From contig JAIWNU010000030.1 in NCBI GenBank assembly GCA_020216655.1, positions 1 through 10,000 of the forward strand: a stretch of DNA of 10,000 nucleotides. The letters run 5' to 3'. A program made the position numbers and the translations under genes. Of the stretch, positions 1-5,871 are shown piece by piece (the first letter of the stretch is position 1; each line of letters begins with the position of its first letter). Origin of the DNA: Treponema sp. (GTDB lineage: Bacteria > Spirochaetota > Spirochaetia > Treponematales > Breznakiellaceae). Below the pieces are notes generated by a model. The model was not told where the DNA came from. It was given only the letters and a program-made list of their open reading frames with translations, and made no database searches.

Positions 1-934
1 AAAGGGGCGCGTCGGTCATTTTGTGTTTTGCCTTTACCACTACCCGGACCCAGGCATTGTTACATTCACCGATTCTGCGGTCCATGGTCCCCTGCACCGG
101 CGCAAGCAGTTCTCCTGTTTCGGTAAGGCGGACTAAGAGTTCCACTTTGTAACGGGGGTCGCTCAAGAGTATTCTGAGAATACCGTTTTGGTGTTCAAGC
201 AAATCGATGTGTCCACCTCTGTAGGTTGCAAAGCGGTATTCCCGCCCTGCGGCGTGAAGTAGGGAGATAAAGCCATTAAAACTGTTTTTAAGCCACGGTA
301 TTTTGGCTAGGCTAAAGAAAAAAGAAACCGGATGAGATGAGTCTTCGAATCCATTGGCATGAATCCAAATCCAGCTCGAAGGCATGGACCTGCCCCAATC
401 CTTTTCGATATAGCCCAGGCCGGGTTCAAAGTTCAGGATTTCTCCTTCTTGTTCCTTGCGGATGATGGTTATCTTCCCTTCTACCCTGTGATGCATGCTC
501 ACGATGCCATGGTTGCATTCCATGAAAGGGACAAACATATAGGGGCCCATAATTGGACGAACCGGTGTAAGGCCCTGGAACGACAGGTCTCCGACAAGGG
601 TGGTATCGCTATCCTGAACATCGAGATGAATACCTTCGAGGGAAAAACGATTTTTATCGATGCTGATACGGAAGGGCTTATCCTGAAAGATAAAAGACTC
701 AGCTGGAAACCTGAAATAGTTGGTTGAGCCGTCCAGGCTGTCTATGGTTTGGATAAAGGCGTGGCCTGCACCGTTTTTATCCCAGCTAAGACCTGGGATA
801 ATTGCCAGGGTACGGCTAACTGCACCTTTTTCGCGGGAAAAGGACTGCTTAAAATACCAGCCTTCAAAGTAGCTTTTCCTTTTTCTAACACCTTGAAAAA
901 GAACCAGATTCAGGAAGCGCGGTAAAATTGTCAT
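1..934 (-). CDS. Tocopherol cyclase family (lipocalin-like) protein, 3' end cut by window edge
   Basis: An open frame of 311 codons runs from ATG at 934 to the left edge with no stop, so the C-terminus is missing. The N-terminal FEGWYFK motif (residues 23-29) and the later block E-K-D-W-G-R-S-M-P-S-S-W-I-W-I-H-A-N (residues 177-194) match the signature of the tocopherol cyclase family (plant VTE1, Pfam Tocopherol_cycl), which has a lipocalin-like barrel and binds hydrophobic ligands. There is no signal peptide, so the protein is probably cytoplasmic or loosely membrane-associated. Spirochaetes are not known to make tocopherol, so the substrate is unknown; a prenyl-quinol or lipid is a guess. 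An in-frame stop at 950-952 lies just upstream, making 934 the first ATG. The ribosome binding site is poor (GGATGAG directly before the start). It lies 76 bases downstream of the glycosylase-like gene on the same strand and may share its transcript. Family call fairly sure; function unknown. Confidence 0.85.
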   Translation of the reverse strand, partial: MTILPRFLNLVLFQGVRKRKSYFEGWYFKQSFSREKGAVSRTLAIIPGLSWDKNGAGHAFIQTIDSLDGSTNYFRFPAESFIFQDKPFRISIDKNRFSLEGIHLDVQDSDTTLVGDLSFQGLTPVRPIMGPYMFVPFMECNHGIVSMHHRVEGKITIIRKEQEGEILNFEPGLGYIEKDWGRSMPSSWIWIHANGFEDSSHPVSFFFSLAKIPWLKNSFNGFISLLHAAGREYRFATYRGGHIDLLEHQNGILRILLSDPRYKVELLVRLTETGELLAPVQGTMDRRIGECNNAWVRVVVKAKHKMTDAPL

Positions 935-1010
935 CTCATCCAGTTTCGTTCAAGGGGATGATAATTGCAAGGAATCGCAGGCTTAAGTTTGGCCCCTCCC
1001 TTCACCGTGT

Positions 1011-1805
1011 TTACCAGCCAAAAATTTTCGCACGGTACTGGATCCCAATTCGGTGCAGTGTTTCCTCGGCGCTTTCTCCTGCTTGTCGTTGTTTTTTAAA
1101 ATCCGCTGAAAACTGGTTCATGGAAAAATGCCGGTATAAATAAATACTGTTTTTGAGCAGAGACGGTTTTTCGATCTGCCGTGCGGCTCCCGCTGGCGAA
1201 GCCCCGGTATTATTCACCGAATAGGCGTTCAGAAGCGCATTGGTAAAGGGTTCGAATAATTTACCCTTGCCCAATTCTGAATAGCCAATAATCCAGAGTT
1301 TCGCTTCGTCTGCAAAAATTTCGTGAAATTGATGAATAAAGCGGGCCATAGCATACTGGGACTCTTTAATCGCCTGCTCAATGTTCGGGCCGCCAAGGCG
1401 GGCCAGGTCTCGCAGTTCTCCGGTTCGGGGGGTATGGATGGGGCTTTTATTAAGAATAAGGACATGTTTTCGGAAGTCGATTCCCAGTTCCGGGTACTGT
1501 CTAAAAAAGCCATCGGCCAATTTGCCTGAGGGGCCGACGAGGTAGCGCCGTTCTGCTGCTGACTGTTCCCGCCGTCCGGGGTTGTCTGCAACAAGGATTA
1601 TTTTAATCTGCTTGTCCGGCCCTATATCATCCAGGGCATGATTGTACACTACGGGAGTTTCAATCGGGTAGGCCGGGCCAGAACGGGCGGCTACCAGCTG
1701 GGAAAGAACAGCAGATAAATCAGGAAGCGCCGAGGAAAGTTCATCAATATAAGTTTTATAATCATGGCGGACCTTTTGGAAACGGATCCATTGACTTTCG
1801 GTCAT
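1011..1805 (-). CDS. Divergent uracil-DNA glycosylase-superfamily-like protein
   Basis: A 264-residue protein with the motif order of the uracil-DNA glycosylase (UDG) superfamily. A strand ending in V-A-D-N-P-G (residues 72-77) resembles G-I-N-P-G of MUG/TDG and G-E-A-P-G of family 4. It is followed by Y-L-V-G-P-S-G-K-L (88-96), like the F-V-G-x-x-G-x-L motif, then a hydrophobic strand ending in N-K-S-P (119-122), and a late H-F-S-M-N-Q-F (226-232) where the family has its catalytic His loop. Members excise uracil or other damaged bases from DNA. No Cys cluster is visible, unlike family 4/5 enzymes, so an iron-sulfur cluster is unlikely. At 264 residues it is longer than MUG (under 200), with about 65 extra N-terminal residues. 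The start at 1805 has no clear Shine-Dalgarno, but a good -10 box lies 43 bases upstream. Superfamily placement comes from motif reading only; activity on DNA is not shown. Confidence 0.6.
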   Translation of the reverse strand: MTESQWIRFQKVRHDYKTYIDELSSALPDLSAVLSQLVAARSGPAYPIETPVVYNHALDDIGPDKQIKIILVADNPGRREQSAAERRYLVGPSGKLADGFFRQYPELGIDFRKHVLILNKSPIHTPRTGELRDLARLGGPNIEQAIKESQYAMARFIHQFHEIFADEAKLWIIGYSELGKGKLFEPFTNALLNAYSVNNTGASPAGAARQIEKPSLLKNSIYLYRHFSMNQFSADFKKQRQAGESAEETLHRIGIQYRAKIFGW

Positions 1806-1847
1806 GGCAGCAGTGTATCAAAGGGTATGTTTTGTGTCATGGGTCTT

Positions 1848-1876
1848 ATTATAAGCATTACAGTTTTGTCATAATT
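1848..1876 (-). promoter_or_regulatory. Probable promoter of the glycosylase-like gene
   Basis: On the minus strand a perfect TATAAT lies at 1853-1848, 43 bases before the ATG at 1805. The -35 position at a 17-base spacing (1876-1871, AATTAT) is weak, and it overlaps the 9-base direct repeat at 1866-1883. This suggests a promoter that may need an activator or be blocked by a repressor. Confidence 0.4.
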
Positions 1877-1883
1877 GTCATAT
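1866..1883. repeat. Tandem 9-base direct repeat in divergent promoter region
   Basis: TTGTCATAA at 1866-1874 is followed at once by TTGTCATAT at 1875-1883 (8 of 9 bases identical), with a degenerate third copy (TGGTCTTGT) after it. It lies between the divergent glycosylase-like and rhomboid genes and covers the -35 region of the minus-strand promoter. It could be an operator for a protein binding direct repeats, or chance in AT-rich DNA. Confidence 0.35.
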
Positions 1884-1936
1884 TGGTCTTGTGTAAAAGG
1901 CAATTTCTGCTTAGGATGAACCGATGAGGAGCAAAC

Positions 1937-2692
1937 ATGTTACCGATCGGCGATGATAATTCTTACAGGCTCAGGACTCCAGTGATAACCTGGATTTTGA
2001 TAGCCCTCAATATTGGGGTTTTTATCTTTTTCCAAGGCTTTGGCACCGATGAACAGGTGGTGTACTCATATTCTATGGTTCCCCAGGAAATTATTTCCGG
2101 TAAAGATATTGTGACTCCTCCGAAAATAGTTATGGACCGCTGGTCCGGCTCCCGCTATACCGTTCCGGGGCTGGCTCCGACTCCGGTACCGGTCTATGTA
2201 ACTATCCTTATTGCGATGTTCATGCACGGAGGTATCGCCCATATTGCGGGTAACATGCTTTTCCTTTCAATCTTTGGTGATAATGTAGAAGACCGTCTTG
2301 GCCATTTCCGTTTTCTTTTGTTTTACCTTGTGTCGGGGCTCGTTTCTGCAGCGGCTCATATTCTAGTCTGTGTTATTACACAGGATGCATTGCTGACTCC
2401 GACCCTGGGGGCTTCCGGAGCTATATCGGGCGTTATGGGTGCCTATCTCCTCCTCTTTCCCGGAAACCGGGTGCGGGTGCTTTTGTTCAATATTATTCCG
2501 ACCACGGTCAGCGCTGTGGTAGTGATTGGACTCTGGTTTATATTCCAGCTGGTAAACGGTATGGGTTATCTGGGGGGTACCAGGGGTGATGGGGTAGCCT
2601 ATGCGGCCCATATTGGCGGCTTTTTATACGGCTTTTTCCGTGTTCGCCGGTATATCCCAAAGCGGCGGAAGGTCCGGTATTATTATTACTGA
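1937..2692 (+). CDS. Rhomboid family intramembrane serine protease
   Basis: A 251-residue polytopic membrane protein of the rhomboid family, which cleaves transmembrane segments of other membrane proteins inside the lipid bilayer. TM1 covers about residues 16-34. A roughly 50-residue extracytoplasmic loop follows, then the H-G-G-I-A-H-I-A-G-N-M-L-F-L segment (97-110), whose H102 and N106 form the usual HxxxN motif. The catalytic motif G-A-S-G (158-161) places the nucleophile at S160, and A-A-H-I-G-G (223-228) gives the catalytic H225, so both dyad residues are present and the enzyme should be active. The short cytoplasmic tail is very basic and ends in four tyrosines, which is unusual. A strong GAGGAG Shine-Dalgarno (1926-1931) sits five bases before the ATG. 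Only 22 bases separate it from the nfnA-like gene, so it likely heads that operon, although a functional link to the oxidoreductase is not obvious. Its substrates cannot be told from sequence. Confidence 0.92.
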   Translation: MLPIGDDNSYRLRTPVITWILIALNIGVFIFFQGFGTDEQVVYSYSMVPQEIISGKDIVTPPKIVMDRWSGSRYTVPGLAPTPVPVYVTILIAMFMHGGIAHIAGNMLFLSIFGDNVEDRLGHFRFLLFYLVSGLVSAAAHILVCVITQDALLTPTLGASGAISGVMGAYLLLFPGNRVRVLLFNIIPTTVSAVVVIGLWFIFQLVNGMGYLGGTRGDGVAYAAHIGGFLYGFFRVRRYIPKRRKVRYYYY

Positions 2693-2714
2693 AAATAAAG
2701 GAGTATCGTAGGGT

Positions 2715-3581
2715 ATGAATAAAATTATTAAGAAGATACAGCTTTCGGCTGAGGTGTTTGAGATGGAGGTGGAAGCTCCGCTCATCGCCCAAAACCGGAA
2801 GGCAGGACAGTTTATTATTGTACAAATCGATTCAGAATGGGGTGAGCGCATCCCCCTTACTATAGCCGATGCGGATCCCAAGGCCGGAACTATTACCATG
2901 GTTTTCCAGACCGTCGGCGCTAGCACCCACCGGCTTGCGGCAAAAAATGTGGGTGACCATGTGGAAAACATTTTGGGCCCCCTGGGAAACCCAACCCATA
3001 TCGAGAAATTTGGTACGGTGGTATGTGTGGGCGGCGGCATCGGTGTTGCTCCGCTGCATCCCATTGCGCAGGCCATGAAAGCTGCGGGGAATAAGGTGAT
3101 AATCATTATTGGTGCCCGGAACAAGGATCTGGTTATTTTTGAAGACCGGATGCGCAAAATTGCGGATGAATTGGTTATCGTAACCGATGACGGTTCTTAC
3201 GGACGCAAGGCCCTCGTTACCGAACCGCTCAAAGAATACTGCTCTCAGGGTCCCAAGCCAGATCTGGCGGTAGCTATCGGACCGCCCATTATGATGAAAT
3301 TCTGCGCCGAAACAACGAGGCCCTTCCAGGTGCCCACGGTGGTTTCCCTCAATACGATTATGATTGATGGAACCGGCATGTGCGGCGGCTGCCGGGTTTC
3401 CGTAGGGGGCCAGACCAAATTTGTATGTGTTGATGGACCAGAATTCGACGGCCACCAGGTGGATTTTGACAATATGATGACCCGCCTCCGGGCTTACAAG
3501 GAAAAGGAAGAAGAAGATCACCATGTCTGCCATCTGGAACTGCAGATAGAAACTATGGAAGCTCAGGGAGGACGCCGATGA
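2715..3581 (+). CDS. nfnA: NADH-dependent ferredoxin:NADP+ oxidoreductase small subunit (NfnA / SudB-like)
   Basis: A 288-residue flavoprotein of the ferredoxin-NADP reductase/dihydroorotate dehydrogenase electron-transfer subunit family. R-I-P-L-T (45-49) is the FAD-binding RxxLT-type motif and G-G-G-I-G-V-A-P (106-113) is the NAD(P)-binding loop. D-G-T-G-M-C-G-G-C-R (218-227) plus C238 is the [2Fe-2S] site; in characterised NfnA an Asp is one ligand, and D218 is the candidate here. With the next gene it would form NfnAB, which couples NADPH oxidation to reduction of NAD+ and ferredoxin, or the reverse, by electron bifurcation in the cytoplasm. The same subunit pair has also been described as sulfide dehydrogenase (SudAB). 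The stop overlaps the next start by four bases (3578-3581), implying translational coupling. An AAAGGAG at 2697-2703 lies 11 bases before the ATG. Length and motifs are normal for the family. Confidence 0.88.
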   Translation: MNKIIKKIQLSAEVFEMEVEAPLIAQNRKAGQFIIVQIDSEWGERIPLTIADADPKAGTITMVFQTVGASTHRLAAKNVGDHVENILGPLGNPTHIEKFGTVVCVGGGIGVAPLHPIAQAMKAAGNKVIIIIGARNKDLVIFEDRMRKIADELVIVTDDGSYGRKALVTEPLKEYCSQGPKPDLAVAIGPPIMMKFCAETTRPFQVPTVVSLNTIMIDGTGMCGGCRVSVGGQTKFVCVDGPEFDGHQVDFDNMMTRLRAYKEKEEEDHHVCHLELQIETMEAQGGRR

Positions 3582-5098
3582 GCGAACTGCATCAGTCCGG
3601 CAAAAGCCGGGAAGAACTGCAACGGGAAGCGGAACAGCTGCTTGCTCCCATTTTAGAAAAAAAAGCTGCGGGTCAGGCCTTAAGTGTCAAAGAACGACTT
3701 GCCATACCTCCCCAGGAAATGCCTGCCCAGGATCCGGTGGCCCGGGGAAAAACGGTCAGCGAGGTGGCCTTAGGATACAGCGAAGCCCAGGCTCGGCTCG
3801 AGGCTGAACGGTGCCTTAACTGCAAAAACGAACCCTGTGTAAAGGGTTGTCCCGTCCAGGTTCCTATTCCGCGCTTTATTTCGTTTATCCAGCAGGGGGA
3901 CTTTAAGGCCGCGGTGGATGCAATAAAGGAAACAAACCTCCTCCCCGCGGTGTGCGGCCGGGTCTGCCCCCAGGAAAAACAATGCCAGCTTGAGTGTACC
4001 GTCGGCAAGAGTCTCAAGGATATCGGCAAGGCCGTGGCAATCGGCCGCCTTGAACGCTTTGTGGCCGATTGGGAGCGGGAAAACGGGAAGGTAACACCCC
4101 CGACGGTTAAACCAAAAACCGGTAAGCGGGTCGCTGTGATCGGATCGGGACCGGCGGGTATAACCGTAGCTGCCGATGTGGCCCGGGAAGGGCATGAAGT
4201 GGTGCTTTTCGAAGCCTTTCACAAACCCGGCGGCGTTATGGTCTACGGAATTCCTGAATTCCGGCTCCCCAAATCTATAGTACAGGCCGAAATAGATACC
4301 CTTAAAAAAATGGGGGTAAAAATAGAGACCAATTTCCTTGTCGGTCGAACGAGGACCCTTAAGCAGCTCTTGGAAGAAGATCATTTTGATGCGGCCTTTG
4401 TAGGCGTAGGGGCGGGACTTCCCAAATTCCTCGGCTGTCCCGGAGAAAACCTTGTCGGGGTCTTCAGCGCCAACGAATACCTCACCCGGGCTAATTTGAT
4501 GAAGGCCTACGATGCAACCAAGGCCGCTACCCCTATCTACAAATCAAAAATTGTGGCGGTTGTGGGTGGCGGCAATGTGGCGATGGATGCGGCCCGTATG
4601 GCCCTGCGTCTTGGGGCGCAGGAGGTTCATGTCATTTACCGGCGAACCAGGGAAGAAATGCCTGCCCGGGCAGAAGAGGTTGAACACGCCATGGAAGAGG
4701 GCATCCAGTTCAACTTCCTGCGTAATCCTACAAGAATTCTTGGCAACGAACAGGGCCGGGTTATCGGTATGGAACTCCAGAAGTTCGAGCTTGGAGAACC
4801 GGATGCTTCTGGCCGCCGGAGTCCCGTGCCGATAGAAGGATCGGAATATGTATTTGACTGCGATACGGTCATTGTCGCCCTGGGAAATGAGTCGAATCCG
4901 CTCCTCGTGAAAACGACCGAAGGCCTGGTGGTGGACAAAAAGGGCCGGATAGTGGTCGGTGCGGACCAGAAGACCTCCCTTGATGCGGTCTATGCCGGGG
5001 GCGACATTGTGCTCGGCGCGGCTACGGTTATTCTTGCCATGGGCGAGGGCCGCAGGGCCGCCGCAGCCATTAACCAGTTGTTGGCGCAAAAAAGCTAG
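3578..5098 (+). CDS. nfnB: NADH-dependent ferredoxin:NADP+ oxidoreductase large subunit (NfnB / GltD-like)
   Basis: A 506-residue protein of the glutamate synthase small-subunit-like family. The N-terminal region carries eight cysteines in two groups, C79/C82/C87/C91 and C126/C130/C136/C140, for two [4Fe-4S] clusters. G-S-G-P-A-G (189-194) starts the FAD-binding Rossmann fold, with P-G-G-V-M-V-Y-G-I-P-E-F-R (217-229) typical of the family. The second nucleotide fold, G-G-G-N-V-A-M-D-A-A-R (330-340) followed by Y-R-R-T-R (354-358), supplies arginines that suit NADPH. The C-terminal A-G-G-D-I (473-477) closes the FAD site. Pairing with the preceding small subunit, and no glutamate synthase large-subunit gene within the window, favours NfnB over GltD, but glutamate synthase use elsewhere in the genome cannot be excluded. 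A GGGAGG at 3566-3571 lies six bases before the ATG. Its stop is one base from that of the convergent Crp-like gene. Confidence 0.9.
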   Translation: MSELHQSGKSREELQREAEQLLAPILEKKAAGQALSVKERLAIPPQEMPAQDPVARGKTVSEVALGYSEAQARLEAERCLNCKNEPCVKGCPVQVPIPRFISFIQQGDFKAAVDAIKETNLLPAVCGRVCPQEKQCQLECTVGKSLKDIGKAVAIGRLERFVADWERENGKVTPPTVKPKTGKRVAVIGSGPAGITVAADVAREGHEVVLFEAFHKPGGVMVYGIPEFRLPKSIVQAEIDTLKKMGVKIETNFLVGRTRTLKQLLEEDHFDAAFVGVGAGLPKFLGCPGENLVGVFSANEYLTRANLMKAYDATKAATPIYKSKIVAVVGGGNVAMDAARMALRLGAQEVHVIYRRTREEMPARAEEVEHAMEEGIQFNFLRNPTRILGNEQGRVIGMELQKFELGEPDASGRRSPVPIEGSEYVFDCDTVIVALGNESNPLLVKTTEGLVVDKKGRIVVGADQKTSLDAVYAGGDIVLGAATVILAMGEGRRAAAAINQLLAQKS

Positions 5099-5107
5099 CT
5101 TATCGCC
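5083..5107. terminator. Possible bidirectional terminator over the convergent stop codons
   Basis: A perfect 10-base palindrome AAGCTAGCTT (5092-5101) covers both stop codons of the converging genes. It sits inside weak outer arms GGCG (5083-5086) and CGCC (5104-5107), with an A-run on one side. This is the only candidate stop signal at this junction. The structure is weak and the outer arms are not centred on the palindrome. Confidence 0.25.
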
Positions 5108-5732
5108 TGCGGTTGTATTGCTGAATAAAATTGGTGCTGATAATCAATTCCGTGTTTCCCTTGTCTTTGCCTGCGCCATAGGCGATGCTTTCGCTTTTAA
5201 GGAGCCTGAATAGCTGATTATCAATTTCTTCCAGGGAAACGCCGCAGTGGTTATTAAGCCATTCCTTTAATGCTTCCACAGGAACCTTGTACCGGCCGTC
5301 GTGGATTTTTATGTTTACCTTGAGCGCATAGTCGGCAATGGCAAAATTGATGCGGTCCTTAGGATTAGTATTCAGCAGAGCTTCTATCTGCTTATTCGTT
5401 TCCCGGATACGGTCCGATAGGATTCCAATAATTTTCCAGGCAAATTTGCCGTTGCTCAGGACCATTCGTTCAAAGGCCGCATTGTCTACCGGGATAAGCT
5501 TCGTGGGTTTTACCGTTACCGCCGTGGCAGAGCGGGGCTTTCCGTCGATGAGCGCCATTTCGCCGAAAAAGTCGTTTTTCTGGTCGATAGTTTTTAAAAC
5601 GATTTCGGCCCCCTGTACATTCTTGCGAAGTTCTACTGCCCCTTCTACAAGGATATACAAAAGCTCCCCGGTTTCCCCTTCTTTGAATATGGTTGTGTTT
5701 ATTGGATATGAGTAAATGGTAAGATTTTCCAT
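5100..5732 (-). CDS. Cyclic-nucleotide-binding Crp-type protein with divergent C-terminal domain
   Basis: A 210-residue protein, the usual length for Crp/Fnr regulators. Residues 6-110 are a cyclic-nucleotide-binding beta-roll. The phosphate-binding cassette F-F-G-E-M-A-L-I-D-G-K-P-R-S-A-T-A-V (55-72) keeps E58 and the R67-S68 pair seen in true cAMP/cGMP binders such as PKA regulatory subunits, so ligand binding is likely. A helical stretch (95-120) would be the dimer helix. The C-terminal part (125-207) aligns roughly with the Crp winged helix, but the usual recognition helix S-R-E-T-V-x-R is replaced by S-L-E-E-I-D-N-Q-L (166-174), so DNA binding is uncertain. The ATG at 5732 has an in-frame stop at 5736-5738 just upstream and no Shine-Dalgarno. 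It is divergent from the nucleotidase gene and could act on the inverted repeat between them. No iron-sulfur Cys set or other Fnr-type sensor is visible. Confidence 0.85.
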   Translation of the reverse strand: MENLTIYSYPINTTIFKEGETGELLYILVEGAVELRKNVQGAEIVLKTIDQKNDFFGEMALIDGKPRSATAVTVKPTKLIPVDNAAFERMVLSNGKFAWKIIGILSDRIRETNKQIEALLNTNPKDRINFAIADYALKVNIKIHDGRYKVPVEALKEWLNNHCGVSLEEIDNQLFRLLKSESIAYGAGKDKGNTELIISTNFIQQYNRRR

Positions 5733-5739
5733 ACATTAA

Positions 5740-5745
5740 AGTATA
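5740..5745 (-). promoter_or_regulatory. -10 box placing the crp-like transcript start at or next to its ATG
   Basis: TATACT on the minus strand at 5745-5740 ends seven bases before the ATG at 5732. Transcription from it would begin at about 5733, giving an mRNA with essentially no leader, consistent with the missing Shine-Dalgarno. The -35 region is not convincing at 16-18 base spacing. Confidence 0.3.
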
Positions 5746-5782
5746 TAACGGGAATCTGTCTTTCGCTACTCTTAGTCCGGGA

Positions 5783-5803
5783 TTAAAAAAAACGATTTTT
5801 TAA
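5783..5803. repeat. AT-rich inverted repeat upstream of the nucleotidase promoter
   Basis: TTAAAAAA (5783-5790) and TTTTTTAA (5796-5803) form perfect 8-base arms around AACGA. Lying upstream of the -35 region, it could be an UP-element-like A/T tract or a bent-DNA element. As a terminator it would be very weak. Confidence 0.35.
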
Positions 5804-5809
5804 CCAAAA

Positions 5810-5827
5810 GTACACAAAAAGGTGTAC
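5810..5827. promoter_or_regulatory. Perfect inverted repeat GTACAC-N6-GTGTAC, operator candidate
   Basis: GTACAC (5810-5815) and GTGTAC (5822-5827) are perfect 6-base arms separated by AAAAAG. The right arm overlaps the likely -10 box TACAAT (5825-5830), so a bound dimer would probably repress the nucleotidase gene. The 6-base spacer equals that of Crp-type sites (TGTGA-N6-TCACA), although the half-site differs. The divergent Crp-like gene starts about 80 bases away, making it one possible ligand-controlled binder. Confidence 0.5.
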
Positions 5828-5830
5828 AAT
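5825..5830 (+). promoter_or_regulatory. Probable -10 box of the nucleotidase gene
   Basis: TACAAT matches TATAAT at five of six bases and would start transcription near 5837, leaving a leader of about 35 bases before the AGGAGG and ATG. No strong -35 hexamer is present at 17 bases, so the promoter may be weak or activated. Confidence 0.35.
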
Positions 5831-5871
5831 ATAAAGCCCTGATCTATATAAACAAACGAGGAGGTTTGTGT

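Noticed and set aside
359..727. Plus-strand open frame of 122 codons and the next one at 928-1143
   Set aside because: They lie opposite or beside the tocopherol-cyclase-family and glycosylase-like genes, whose family motifs are clear. Neither has a ribosome binding site or recognisable domain.
935..1010. Possible small gene in the gap, suggested by GGGAGGGG just after the glycosylase-like stop on the minus strand
   Set aside because: No start codon with a frame of useful length follows that purine tract at proper spacing.
2832..3533. Long minus-strand open frame (233 codons) opposite nfnA
   Set aside because: It is antisense to a gene with intact flavin, NAD and [2Fe-2S] motifs. Its translation is His/Asn-rich with no domain, as expected for a shadow frame.
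3770..4384. Minus-strand open frames of about 200 codons opposite nfnB (also 4544-5089)
   Set aside because: Both are shadows of the well-supported NfnB reading frame with low-complexity translations and no start signals.
3578..5098. Reading the large flavoprotein as the glutamate synthase small subunit (GltD)
   Set aside because: The family is shared, but the overlapping NfnA-type partner and lack of a large glutamate synthase gene nearby favour NfnB. This is not fully excluded.
5866..5871. TTG at 5866 as the start of the nucleotidase gene
   Set aside because: It would be one base from the AGGAGG. ATG 5872 has correct spacing and gives a normal lipoprotein signal peptide.
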